The notes beneath the pieces were generated by a model that worked only from the letters and a program-made list of their open reading frames with translations, searched no databases and was not told where the DNA came from. A stretch of 30,919 nt of DNA from Bacteroidales bacterium (GTDB lineage: Bacteria; Bacteroidota; Bacteroidia; Bacteroidales; VadinHA17), in NCBI GenBank assembly GCA_012514255.1, contig JAAZAP010000295.1, forward strand, positions 1 to 30,919. The letters run 5' to 3'. Position numbers and translations under genes: made by a program. Positions 8,882-17,447 of the stretch are shown piece by piece. Position 1 is the first letter of the stretch. Every line of letters begins with the position of its first letter.

Positions 8882-9988
8882 TTGAAACGTTTTTTCCCCA
8901 TACTGGCCTTTTCATTGATTTCCCTGCTCATATCCTGTCAAGGCGAAGATCCTCCTCCACAGGAGGAGAATACGCGGCCGACGACTGTTGCCGAATATAA
9001 CCTGGTAACCGAGGGGCTGAAGGATTATTATGATCAGGATACCTATTTTGCCATTGGAGCTGCCATCGAGCCGGCATCACTGGATAACCCGGCGGAGACA
9101 GCCCTGCTGAAAAGGCATTTTGCCAGCATCACGGCAGAAAATGTAATGAAGTGGTCAACACTTCAGCCAACAGAAGGGAACTTCAACTTCGGGCCAGCAG
9201 ACAGGATTGTCGATTTTGCCAGGGCAAATGGAATGATTGTCTTTGGCCATACCCTCTGCTGGCACAACCAGGTACCCGCATGGGTATTCACCGATGGTGG
9301 CACCCCGGCATCGAAGGAACTGGTACTTCAGAGACTCCGAACACATATATCTGCTGTGATGACTCATTTTCAAGGGAAGGTCTACGGTTGGGATGTGGTC
9401 AACGAGGCAATTGATGACGGGTCAGCTACCTACAAGAATAATAACTGGTACCAGGCATGCGGGCCGGACTATATCTTTGAGGCTTTTGAGGCTGCCAGGT
9501 CTGCTGACCCGGATGCAAAACTGTTCTATAATGACTATTCCGCAACCAACGCCACCAAAAGGGAGAAAATATACAACCTGCTGTCAGAACTGAAGACTCA
9601 GAACCTGGTTGACGGAATGGGCCTCCAGGGACACTGGAATACAGAAGCTCCTTCTGATGACCTGATATCAGCCGCATTTAACAGGTACTCTTCATTGGGT
9701 CTTGAATTAAGGGTAAGCGAGCTTGATGTCTCTATATACCCGAATAACAGCGACCCGGAGAGTGAGTACACCTCAGATATTGCACTCAAACAAGCTATTG
9801 CCTACGGGCGGTTCTTCAGGCTTTTCAGGCAGTACAGGGATGATATCACAGGGGTGACAACATGGGGGATGGCAGATAATCACACATGGCTTGATAATTT
9901 CCCCGTTACTGACAGAAAGAATTACCCTCTTCTTTTTGACATTAACCTGGTGCCCAAACAGGCTTATTTTACCATTATAAACTTCTAA
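8882..9988 (+). CDS. GH10 endo-beta-1,4-xylanase lipoprotein (first copy)
   Basis: 368 residues, starting at TTG. No upstream ATG fits, and this start gives a good lipoprotein signal peptide with lipobox LISC (Cys19). A single GH10 TIM barrel follows: 'ITAENVMKWSTLQP' near 83-96, 'GHTLCWHNQVPAW' near 122-134, 'WDVVNEAIDDG' with acid/base Glu175, 'YNDYS', 'GMGLQGHW', and 'LRVSELDVS' with nucleophile Glu280. It cleaves internal beta-1,4-xylosidic bonds, most likely at the cell surface. The next gene, a corrinoid protein, starts after a single base, so the two are almost certainly co-transcribed and translationally linked. That is an odd partner for a xylanase. Confidence 0.95.
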   Translation: MKRFFPILAFSLISLLISCQGEDPPPQEENTRPTTVAEYNLVTEGLKDYYDQDTYFAIGAAIEPASLDNPAETALLKRHFASITAENVMKWSTLQPTEGNFNFGPADRIVDFARANGMIVFGHTLCWHNQVPAWVFTDGGTPASKELVLQRLRTHISAVMTHFQGKVYGWDVVNEAIDDGSATYKNNNWYQACGPDYIFEAFEAARSADPDAKLFYNDYSATNATKREKIYNLLSELKTQNLVDGMGLQGHWNTEAPSDDLISAAFNRYSSLGLELRVSELDVSIYPNNSDPESEYTSDIALKQAIAYGRFFRLFRQYRDDITGVTTWGMADNHTWLDNFPVTDRKNYPLLFDINLVPKQAYFTIINF

Positions 9989-9989
9989 G

Positions 9990-10655
9990 ATGACTGAAAT
10001 ACTCGAAAGAATCTCAACCTGTGTTGAATATGGCAAGGTTGATCTGAAATCTCCGTATCCTCCGGCCATGAAGGATCAGGAAGGGGCTTTTGAGCTTACG
10101 AGACATGCCCTCGATGCCGGCATCAGTCCAGGAATAATCCTCGAAGAGGCTCTTATTCCCGCAATGTCAAGAGTGGGGCAGAAGTTCTCAAGAAATGAGA
10201 TATTTGTTCCACAGATGCTCATGGCAGCCAAGGCTATGAGCAGCTCAATGATCCATATCAAACCCTATTATCTGTCAGGTGAGACAAAGCGGAAGGGCAC
10301 ATTCATCATCGGTACCGTTAAGGGAGATCTTCATGATATTGGAAAGAACCTGGTATCAATGATGATAGAAGGCGCCGGATGGGAGATCATTGACCTGGGT
10401 GTGGATGTGAGTACCGAGAAGTTCATCGAGGCCGCAGATGATCATCCCGGAGCTGTCATCGGTCTCTCTGCCCTGCTGACCACCACTATGGAGAACATGC
10501 GCAGGAGCGTGGCAGAACTCAGGGAAAGATTCCCTGACCTGAAGATACTCATAGGAGGGGCCCCGGTAACAGCCGAGTTCTGCCAGAAGATCGGTGCCGA
10601 CCACTATTCGCCTGACCCTCAGGGTGCAGTTGAATATCTGAATCAATTGTCATAA
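9990..10655 (+). CDS. Corrinoid (B12-binding) methyl-carrier protein, MtaC/MtvC-like
   Basis: 221 residues, cytoplasmic, no signal peptide. The N-terminal four-helix cap (about 30-90) contains 'SRVGQKFSRNEIFVPQMLM', and the Rossmann-like B12-binding domain (about 102-221) contains the cobalamin motif D113-x-H115-x-x-G118 in 'GTVKGDLHDIG', then 'GLSALLTTTM' and 'ILIGGAPVT'. His115 would be the lower cobalt ligand. Such proteins carry a methyl group on cobalt between two methyltransferases, as in methanol, methylamine and aryl-ether demethylation. It starts one base after the GH10 stop codon and is followed by a pterin-binding methyltransferase and a reactivase gene. Its methyl donor here is inferred to be 4-O-methylglucuronate. 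The family call is firm. Confidence 0.93.
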   Translation: MTEILERISTCVEYGKVDLKSPYPPAMKDQEGAFELTRHALDAGISPGIILEEALIPAMSRVGQKFSRNEIFVPQMLMAAKAMSSSMIHIKPYYLSGETKRKGTFIIGTVKGDLHDIGKNLVSMMIEGAGWEIIDLGVDVSTEKFIEAADDHPGAVIGLSALLTTTMENMRRSVAELRERFPDLKILIGGAPVTAEFCQKIGADHYSPDPQGAVEYLNQLS

Positions 10656-10683
10656 CTCAGCTGCATCTTTACAAAAAATACAG

Positions 10684-11529
10684 ATGAGAACAACACTGAC
10701 GGGAAAAACAAAGGAGGTAATAATTGACACTGAAGGGCCGGTAATCATCATCGGTGAATGTATTAATCCCACCAGGAGGAAGAAGCTGGTATCCACCCTG
10801 CAGGCGTGTGACTTCAGCTATATGCTGGAGCTTGCAGAATCACAGATCAGGGCTATGGCTGATGTACTTGACGTAAACGTGGGATATCCGGGAGTGGATG
10901 ATGAGGATTTGCTGCCGCGGGCTGTCAAAGCGCTGCAGGAAAGATTCGACATTCCGCTCTGTCTTGACTCACCCAACCCGAAGGCCATAGAGGCGGCGCT
11001 GAAGGTGGCCGGGGGCAAATGCCTTATCAATTCCGTGAACGCTGAGGAGTCTTCCCTTCAAAAGCTATTGCCTGTAGCACGGGAGTATGGCGCAGCAATA
11101 ATAGGCCTGGTGCTGGATGATGACGGCATCACCCATGATCCTGAAAAAAGACTCAGGATAGCTGAGAAGATCATTGAACGGGCTGTACGATCCGGCATAA
11201 AGGAGGAGGATGTGATAATTGATCCCATGGCCATGGCAGTCAGTGCAGATCCAATTGCATGCAGAGTGACACTCGAGACCATCAGGCTGGTTCATGATAA
11301 ACTCGGACATAACATAACCCAGGGAGCAAGCAACATCTCCTTTGGCCTTCCTAACCGTGAGAATTTAAACAACGCCTACATGGCCATGTCAATCATGTAC
11401 GGCCTTACATGCCCCATCGCCAACCCGGAGAAGATAACCGGACTGGTGCGGGCTGCCGATCTCGTCCTGGCAAGGGATGAGTATGCAATCAGATTCATAG
11501 AGCATTATCAATCTAACCAGAAGCCCTGA
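10684..11529 (+). CDS. Pterin-binding methyltransferase, corrinoid:tetrahydrofolate type (MtvA/AcsE/MtrH-like)
   Basis: 281 residues with a TIM-barrel pterin-binding domain like that of MetH, AcsE and the methyltransferase II of O-demethylases. Visible motifs are 'IIGECINPTRR' (about 22-32), 'DVLDVNVG' (Asp63, Asn65), 'PLCLDSPNPKAIEAAL' (Asp95), 'LINSVNAE' (Asn116), and 'GASNISFGLPNR' with Asn216. The last corresponds to the conserved Asn that contacts N5 of the pterin in this family. It should move methyl between the corrinoid protein and tetrahydrofolate. It lies 28 nt after the corrinoid gene and lacks B12 and homocysteine domains, so it is a stand-alone methyltransferase and not a full methionine synthase. 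Direction of transfer is not fixed by the sequence. Confidence 0.88.
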   Translation: MRTTLTGKTKEVIIDTEGPVIIIGECINPTRRKKLVSTLQACDFSYMLELAESQIRAMADVLDVNVGYPGVDDEDLLPRAVKALQERFDIPLCLDSPNPKAIEAALKVAGGKCLINSVNAEESSLQKLLPVAREYGAAIIGLVLDDDGITHDPEKRLRIAEKIIERAVRSGIKEEDVIIDPMAMAVSADPIACRVTLETIRLVHDKLGHNITQGASNISFGLPNRENLNNAYMAMSIMYGLTCPIANPEKITGLVRAADLVLARDEYAIRFIEHYQSNQKP

Positions 11530-12221
11530 ACAGATTCAGTTATACATTCCGCGAGCTGATGCCCGGAACTGAAGCCCTGGAGAAGGTCATGGGATATTCA
11601 CGGGGCACTGGACCTGAGCCTCTCACCGAGCTCATAGGCGAGGTCTCAGAAGAACTGATCCCGCTGGGTGATGTAAGGGCGGAGTATATCATATTCGCAC
11701 CAGTCATATGTGACAACAATAAAAAAACAGTTGAGGCAGAGGGAGTTGTATTTAATGTTAAGTCTATCATTTTCAATCAGATAAAAAAGGCCAAGGAGGC
11801 AGCCCTGTTCATCTGCACGGCTGGCGCGGAGATAGGAGAGAGGAGCCGGCGATATATGAAGGAAGGAGACCTCCTGCGGGGATATGTATATGATGTGATT
11901 GGCTCAGAAGTGGTGGAGAATGCAGCCGACAGGATGCAGGAGGAACTCCGTGCCTCAGTTTCCTTACGCGGGATGAATATCACAAACAGGTTCAGCCCCG
12001 GATACTGCGGATGGGATGTTGCGGAACAGCACAAGCTCTTCAGCTTTTTCCCTGACAACTACTGTGGCATCACTCTGACCGAATCAGCCCTGATGAATCC
12101 CGTCAAGTCGGTCAGCGGCCTGATCGGCATAGGCAGGGAGGTCAGGTATGCTCCCTACCAGTGTCATCTCTGTGATGACAGGAACTGCATCTACTGGAAG
12201 AGGAAGTCTGAAGGTCGGTAG
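11526..12221 (+). CDS. Stand-alone MetH-type cobalamin reactivation (activation-domain) protein
   Basis: At least 220 residues (from ATG 11559), resembling the S-adenosylmethionine-binding activation domain of methionine synthase. 'ITNRFSPGYCGWDVAEQ' (Arg144, Tyr149 counted from 11559) matches the RxxPGY motif that binds SAM in MetH. The C-terminus has Cys202-x2-Cys205-x4-Cys210, a possible metal or Fe-S site. The frame stays open upstream, and the extra residues NRFSYTFRELMP look like part of the family N-terminus. The real start may therefore be CTG at 11526, overlapping the previous TGA; this is why the feature begins there. The likely job is SAM-dependent reductive remethylation of oxidised cob(II)amide on the corrinoid protein. 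Start codon uncertain; family fairly sure. Confidence 0.82.
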   Translation: MNRFSYTFRELMPGTEALEKVMGYSRGTGPEPLTELIGEVSEELIPLGDVRAEYIIFAPVICDNNKKTVEAEGVVFNVKSIIFNQIKKAKEAALFICTAGAEIGERSRRYMKEGDLLRGYVYDVIGSEVVENAADRMQEELRASVSLRGMNITNRFSPGYCGWDVAEQHKLFSFFPDNYCGITLTESALMNPVKSVSGLIGIGREVRYAPYQCHLCDDRNCIYWKRKSEGR

Positions 12222-12295
12222 GTCTGAGGTCCGATCGCCCTGTAGGCCATGTGGGCTTTATGTCTTATTATAATCATTTACTATTGTCCCGTTTT

Positions 12296-12400
12296 ACTGC
12301 CGACTGCTGACTGCCGACTGCCGACTGCTGACTGCCGACTGCCGACTGCTGACTGCCGACTGCTGACTGCCGACTGCTGACTGCTGACTGCCGACTGCCA
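12296..12400. repeat. Heptanucleotide tandem repeat, 15 copies of ACTGC(C/T)G
   Basis: Fifteen adjacent 7-bp units alternate irregularly between ACTGCCG and ACTGCTG; the last ends CA. The array lies between the convergent stop codons of the reactivase gene (12221) and the esterase gene (12411). Translation gives only low-complexity peptides, so it is not coding. A short relative (about 2.6 units) sits at 14460-14477. The units are directly adjacent without spacers, so this is not a CRISPR array. It may act as a bidirectional barrier or simply be an unstable satellite. Confidence 0.95.
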
Positions 12401-12410
12401 GAAATGACCG

Positions 12411-14354
12411 TTATCTGTCATCAGTACGAAAGGGTGCTGCCGGCAGTCCCTCCATGTTATAGAGATTGGCTCCAACCGGATTATCAGCCCAGGCATATCT
12501 GACTGCGACCGGTCTCTTCACTTTCCTGTTCTTCACAATCACCTGATCTCCCTTTATCCTGGCTTTTGCCCATACAAACTGCATGTCCTCACCTGCGATG
12601 GCAAAATGACCTGGTCTCCTGCTGCCCCGTGCAACCAGTCCTGACCCTGTATTGTCAAACGAGATGAAAATCCTGCGCCCCTTTACTTTCATTGCTTTGA
12701 AGAGAGGCCCGGAGGAGACCACTTCGTTATCACCATATGCAACCCTTCTGGCAGCCAGTGCCAGCCTGACTCCTACATCCTTTTTGTTCAGCGGGTGGAT
12801 GTCATTCCATTCACCTATGTCATATGTGACCGCCATTCCCGTTGCCGGCAGTTTAAGCGCCTCAGTCTGTGCCTCCCTGAATAACGCCCAGCCGCTGTCA
12901 TAAGGAGCCTCCCTTGATTCCATGAAGTTTGGCAGCTGGACCACCAGGAACGGCACATCGCCCTGGCCGAGGCTGTTCCGCCAGTCCCGTATCATTGCCG
13001 GCAGGAGGGTCCTGTACTCTTCAGGTCTTTCTGCGTTGGACTCACCCTGGTACCAAAGGATGCCCTTAATGCTGTAATTCAGCAGCGGAGCCAGCATAGC
13101 GTTATAAAGCCCTGCCGGCTTGTAACCGAAGAAGGTCTGTTCTCTCAGGGGTGGCATTACAGCCCCGACTTTATACTTCCACTCACCGTCGAGGCTGGTT
13201 TTGAAGTCACCGGCTGTCAGTTCATATGTTTTATCCGGCACAAAACCGGCGTCACCGATGTTACTGATCACTCTCACTGTCAGCATATTTCTTCCTTCCT
13301 TCAGTACCCCTGCCGGGATAGTATACCACCTGGGTGGGTACTGGTAGGATATGGTGCCGACAAATGTCCCATTGATGAAAGCAGAGTCGGCGTCAACTAT
13401 CCTGCCAAGGTTGAGGGTTCCGGGTTGGCCGGCTGCTTCAGCGGGGATGTCTATCTCTTTCCTGAACCACACCACACCGTTTATACCTTTCAGAGGGGTG
13501 CCGGACCAGTATCCCGGAACGGCCACACTGTTCCAGCTGTCAGTATCAAGGTCCTCGTCATACCATCTGACCCCCGGGGTATGGTAACCCTCGTCAGCCT
13601 GCTGAAGATTATTGTACCACTCTGCTATGCGAAGACGGTCTTCGGTCTCTACACCACTGATATAGGAGTCAGACTTTAGTTGCTGCAGCTCCTTGAAGTA
13701 ATGGGGAAACTTTTTCAGGCTCTCCGGGCTGATCCATGCTTCAGCCGGTGAGCCTCCGAAAGCGGATGTAAGCAAACCCACCGGTACACCGTAGACCTGG
13801 TTGATCTCCCGGGCGAAGAACCATGCAGCTGCTGGAAAGTCAAGGATAGTCTCCGGTCCGGCTGCCACCCATTTGCCTCCGGGGAGGTCTGTTTGCGGCC
13901 CACTGAAAATAAAAGTCTTGGGCACAATGAATGATCTTATCAGGCTGTTTTCCGATGCAGCTATCTCAGCTTCGTAAAGAGGCCTGACGCGTCTGACCGG
14001 CAGTTCCATGTTCGACTGTCCGGAGCAAAGCCAAACGTCGCCTATCAGAATATCATCAATTATCAGCTCATTGCTTGCAGATATGGTCATTGTGAAAGGC
14101 CCCCCGGCCTGCATTGGCGGCAGCATTATCATCCAATTGCCGGAATCATCAGTCTCTGTGCCGTATTGTTTCCCTGCAAACTCCAGGACGATATTTTCCC
14201 CGGACTTTGCCCAACCCCATATCTTTAGTTCGGTATCGCGCTGAAGCACCATGCCGTCGCTGATGAGTTTGGGCAGTCTCACCTGTGCGTTCAGTGCAAA
14301 TGTGAAGAGAATTGCAACAAGTGTTGTGGAAAGGATATGAGATATTGTTTTCAT
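12411..14354 (-). CDS. SASA-family carbohydrate O-acetylesterase (sialate O-acetylesterase-like)
   Basis: 647 residues with a type I signal peptide (cleavage likely after LNA, residue 23), so periplasmic or exported. SGNH-type catalytic features are 'WLCSGQSNMELP' with Ser114, 'SAFGGSPAEAWI', 'GILWYQGESNA', and 'WNDIHPLNK' with the catalytic His near 519. A beta-galactosidase-like jelly-roll region ('FRKEIDIP' to 'LTVRVISN') is inserted between halves of the esterase domain, as in many PUL-encoded members. Annotated 'sialate esterase' by homology, but in this locus the probable substrate is acetyl on xylose of glucuronoxylan. It is the last gene of the minus-strand cluster, 123 bases after GH115. 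Specificity is inferred. Confidence 0.88.
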   Translation of the reverse strand: MKTISHILSTTLVAILFTFALNAQVRLPKLISDGMVLQRDTELKIWGWAKSGENIVLEFAGKQYGTETDDSGNWMIMLPPMQAGGPFTMTISASNELIIDDILIGDVWLCSGQSNMELPVRRVRPLYEAEIAASENSLIRSFIVPKTFIFSGPQTDLPGGKWVAAGPETILDFPAAAWFFAREINQVYGVPVGLLTSAFGGSPAEAWISPESLKKFPHYFKELQQLKSDSYISGVETEDRLRIAEWYNNLQQADEGYHTPGVRWYDEDLDTDSWNSVAVPGYWSGTPLKGINGVVWFRKEIDIPAEAAGQPGTLNLGRIVDADSAFINGTFVGTISYQYPPRWYTIPAGVLKEGRNMLTVRVISNIGDAGFVPDKTYELTAGDFKTSLDGEWKYKVGAVMPPLREQTFFGYKPAGLYNAMLAPLLNYSIKGILWYQGESNAERPEEYRTLLPAMIRDWRNSLGQGDVPFLVVQLPNFMESREAPYDSGWALFREAQTEALKLPATGMAVTYDIGEWNDIHPLNKKDVGVRLALAARRVAYGDNEVVSSGPLFKAMKVKGRRIFISFDNTGSGLVARGSRRPGHFAIAGEDMQFVWAKARIKGDQVIVKNRKVKRPVAVRYAWADNPVGANLYNMEGLPAAPFRTDDR

Positions 14355-14402
14355 GGTCTGTAACTCTTATGTCTGAATGTCTGTCGCTTCGCTCTGTCAA
14401 TC

Positions 14403-14477
14403 GGCCCTGCGGTCCTGCAGCCCTGCGGTCCAGCGGTCTTGTAGTCAAGGGTTAAGCGGACTGCCGACTGCTGACTG
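14403..14477. repeat. Short intergenic repeats between GH115 and the esterase gene
   Basis: CCCTGCGGTCC occurs twice (14405-14415 and 14421-14431), followed by a related CAGCGGTC. ACTGCCGACTGCTGACTG at 14460-14477 is a short version of the heptanucleotide array at 12296-12400 and abuts the GH115 stop codon. These look like low-complexity intergenic repeat families that have entered the same gene cluster more than once. Confidence 0.75.
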
Positions 14478-17447
14478 TTATCTGTTGTAACTCTCTGGCG
14501 GGCCAAGGTATGACGGCCGCAGTCCTCCGGTGTTCACAACTATCTTTTCAAGTACCATTCCCGGATCAATCATCCATACTCTGAGGATGTGGTAACCGGG
14601 TTCGGTAACAGTAATTTTTCCTTTAACGTATCGTGTGCTGTTGCGGACAGTCTCTTCCCACTCCCTGTTAAAGTTCTCGGCATTGAATCCTGCCGGCACA
14701 ACGGTTAAAAGTTGAGGTTCGCCTTCATCAACGGAGAGCCCGATTTTAAAGTCCCTGTCAGGCAAGAAGTTGAGAGAGGGAGCCATGTGCAGCACTGCTT
14801 CAAACTCACCTGTAGAGAAGAGATACATTTTATACTCAAGCACGGGGGAATCTTTCCCGGGCACTGCAGGAGGGGCATCGGTCATGGCTGAGGTGCGCAT
14901 GCCCGAGCGGGTTCTGCCATAATCCTCAATCCACTCCCATTTCCGGTTCTCAGTATCATGTCTGGCAGAATAACTGTCTGCCTCCATTGACACATATCCG
15001 TCTGCTTCAACAAATCCTTCAACAGTGGCAGGATCGGGAGTTGCATGACGGAAGGCCGTTACGCCTATCTTTATCTCACTGCCTGCCGCAGTGACAGTAA
15101 CATATCCTTCGTTAAGCCCATTGGTCAGCTTATCCCAATTAACGGATACATTTACTCTTTGCTGGTCACTGATGGTTCCGCCGGTTTTGCCAAGGATGAT
15201 CCATGGCTTGCCGGCCTCAACCGTGTATTCAAACGGTTCACTGCCGCGGTTGAAGATCTCAAAATATCTTGTCTGTTTGTTGAATACATCAAACGGAGGC
15301 AGCATGGGATCCGTCCCTGGTCCCGGCCATGCTTCTGCTGATCCTTCCACTGCCACGGCGGGCAGTGATCCCGGAGCGGTAGCGGGGCGTTCAAGCCTGA
15401 TGTGACGGAGGCTGTTCTCCGGCGGATCATTCCATGCAATGTATCCCAGGTGAGCCTGATCCATGAAGTGTTTCCACCTGCCACCGGCATACACACGGTT
15501 ATAATATCCCATCAGGGCAGTGTCAGCAGTGAAGAGTTGTTCCGTGCGGTCAGCCATCTCCGAAGTATTCGCCCTGCCCTGCCGGGCGTAGAGTGCATTC
15601 TTTCCTGCTGTGACATAGAGCTCATTTACAATTGCGCATGCTTTCACGGGAAAGAGAACCAGGTGAAAGTATGCATCCTCCAACTCAGCGGGCAACTTTT
15701 GCCCGATCTCTTCAGCCCTGACAGACAGTCTGTTATATTCATCCACAATCCGCTCAGCTTCGTTATAATTCACAAGACTGTAGGTAGAGGGCGAGAGCAG
15801 TTCTGGTTTGCGGCGCCCGTTGAAGCGGGTGTATTCTCTTATTATCCCGGCTATCTCGCCTGCATGCTCCGGTCCAAAAATATCTGCTGCCCACTGCTCA
15901 ATCCAGGCAGCCATCTCATTGCTGCCCGGCGTGCCGGTATCCCATGCCAGGTCCAGGAAGTATTCAATCGGGATTTCATATCCCCTGAAGTGCCCCACAT
16001 TGACAATCCATATCCTGTCGGCGCCGTACAGTTTTGCCAGTGACATCTGGTCCCAGATCTTCGGGATGGGGCTGGTGTTGATCCACTGGTAGCTTCGCGG
16101 CCCGCCGTGATAATCAAAATGGTAGTAAATCCCTGCACCTCCGCTGCGTTTTCTTTCATCAGCTGTAGGCAGACGGCGCACATTGCCCCAGTTGTCCTCT
16201 GCCCAGAGCAGGGTCACATCGTCAGGCACTCTCATTCCCTTATAATAGTAATCCTGCACCTCCTTATAGAGACACCACATCTGCGGCACTTTTGTGACAT
16301 CAGGATTTATCTCCCTGGCGATCATATCGCGCTGTATCTTCACTATCTCTTCCAGCCTGGCTATATTGGCTGCCGGACCGCCCGGCCCCATCTCCGTGTC
16401 GTCGGCTCCCCGCAGGCCGATGGTGATTATGCTTTCATAATCACGGTTGCGCCTTATGCCGTTACGCCAGAATTTAACAAGTGTGTCCTGGTGGTTTGTC
16501 CAGCTCCAGTATCCCAGGGTTTTCTGGTACCGACGGTCCCATTCCTTCTGTGCCCTGATCATCGGTTCCTGGTGTGACGTTCCCATTACAATGCCGTATT
16601 CATCAGCCAGCCGGGCGTTGCGAGGGTCGTCCTCATTGAAGGCGTTGTTCCACATTGCCGGCCAGAGGTAATTTGCCTTCAGCCTGAGAAGCAGTTCGAA
16701 TATCCTTGAGTAAAACTCACTGCCGTAGCTGGCAACACCCGGTGGTACCGGCGGGTTGTCTGAGGGTGTGACGTCTCCGTACTTATAGGATACCCATCTG
16801 GTCAGTGCGGGGTACTCATCGTTCAGAAATATCCCCCGGTATTTAACTGAGGGTTCACCCCATGTGTAACGGCCGGGATTAACGTAGAGCTCACTGCTCT
16901 TACGGGCCGGCACGTCGGCCCACCAGTGCCAGGGCGAGATGCCTGCCTGCCTTGAGATCTCGTATATTCCGTAGATTGTGCCCCGTTTGTCACTGCCAGC
17001 AATGACGAGTGCACTCTTCACTCCCGGGAAAGGCTTTTCAACAGTCTGGATAACGAAAGATTCCCACCGCCCGGTAATGGCTCCCACATCTATTTTTTTC
17101 TTTTTTATCAGTCGTTCTATCAGGGCACTTCTGCCAATAGTCCCTGCGATGATTACAAACTCAGACCGGGGAGGTTTTGAAGCCGTTACCAAATCCGGAA
17201 TAGCCCCTGTGACCAGGCCGAGGTCATTCTGCAAGTCAGTGAAAGCCCTCTTCACTCCCGGCCACTCTCCGGGGCTGACTAAAAGGGGCGTGCAACCGCC
17301 GGCAGAGGCAAGAACAAGCGATCCGGCGCTCTTCTCAGCTGAAATGATCACCTCAGCCTTCTGCTGACCGGCGGCAGGGATGCCATGAAGTGACAGGACA
17401 AGGAGGAGGGAGGTGACCAGGGTTCTGAGGTCAGAAGGTCCCGACAC
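14478..17447 (-). CDS. GH115 xylan alpha-1,2-glucuronidase
   Basis: About 990 residues from a GTG at 17447. The frame opens at ATG 17576, but the first 43 codons cross hairpin-forming and repeat-like DNA, and the signal peptide (LRTLVTSLLLVLSLHGIPAAG) lies just after the GTG. GH115 landmarks are 'GTIYGIYEISRQAGISPWHW' and 'PSVKYRGIFLNDEYPALTRW'. Also present are 'WPAMWNNAFNEDDPRNARLA', 'MGTSHQEPMIRAQKEW', 'LLWAEDNWGNVRRLP' and 'GAGIYYHFDYHGG'. The family's C-terminal beta domain holds 'WEWIEDYGRTRSGMR'. GH115 removes (4-O-methyl)glucuronic acid from internal xylose residues of glucuronoxylan, probably in the periplasm. This releases the same sugar the methyltransferase genes could process. 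Start uncertain; function well supported. Confidence 0.92.
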   Translation of the reverse strand: MSGPSDLRTLVTSLLLVLSLHGIPAAGQQKAEVIISAEKSAGSLVLASAGGCTPLLVSPGEWPGVKRAFTDLQNDLGLVTGAIPDLVTASKPPRSEFVIIAGTIGRSALIERLIKKKKIDVGAITGRWESFVIQTVEKPFPGVKSALVIAGSDKRGTIYGIYEISRQAGISPWHWWADVPARKSSELYVNPGRYTWGEPSVKYRGIFLNDEYPALTRWVSYKYGDVTPSDNPPVPPGVASYGSEFYSRIFELLLRLKANYLWPAMWNNAFNEDDPRNARLADEYGIVMGTSHQEPMIRAQKEWDRRYQKTLGYWSWTNHQDTLVKFWRNGIRRNRDYESIITIGLRGADDTEMGPGGPAANIARLEEIVKIQRDMIAREINPDVTKVPQMWCLYKEVQDYYYKGMRVPDDVTLLWAEDNWGNVRRLPTADERKRSGGAGIYYHFDYHGGPRSYQWINTSPIPKIWDQMSLAKLYGADRIWIVNVGHFRGYEIPIEYFLDLAWDTGTPGSNEMAAWIEQWAADIFGPEHAGEIAGIIREYTRFNGRRKPELLSPSTYSLVNYNEAERIVDEYNRLSVRAEEIGQKLPAELEDAYFHLVLFPVKACAIVNELYVTAGKNALYARQGRANTSEMADRTEQLFTADTALMGYYNRVYAGGRWKHFMDQAHLGYIAWNDPPENSLRHIRLERPATAPGSLPAVAVEGSAEAWPGPGTDPMLPPFDVFNKQTRYFEIFNRGSEPFEYTVEAGKPWIILGKTGGTISDQQRVNVSVNWDKLTNGLNEGYVTVTAAGSEIKIGVTAFRHATPDPATVEGFVEADGYVSMEADSYSARHDTENRKWEWIEDYGRTRSGMRTSAMTDAPPAVPGKDSPVLEYKMYLFSTGEFEAVLHMAPSLNFLPDRDFKIGLSVDEGEPQLLTVVPAGFNAENFNREWEETVRNSTRYVKGKITVTEPGYHILRVWMIDPGMVLEKIVVNTGGLRPSYLGPPESYNR

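Noticed and set aside
12235..12275. Possible terminator after the reactivase gene (GCCC...GGGC then TTTA)
   Set aside because: The stem is only about 4 bp with a poor T-run; too weak to call.
12296..12400. CRISPR array
   Set aside because: Units are 7 bp and directly adjacent, with no unique spacers and no cas genes nearby.
12281..12496. Minus-strand frame encoding a Ser/Gln/Ala-rich repeat peptide
   Set aside because: It is the translation of the heptanucleotide array running into the esterase gene in another frame.
15402..16577. Long plus-strand frames (213 and 156 codons) within GH115
   Set aside because: They are antisense to a well-supported GH115 coding region and lack family features.
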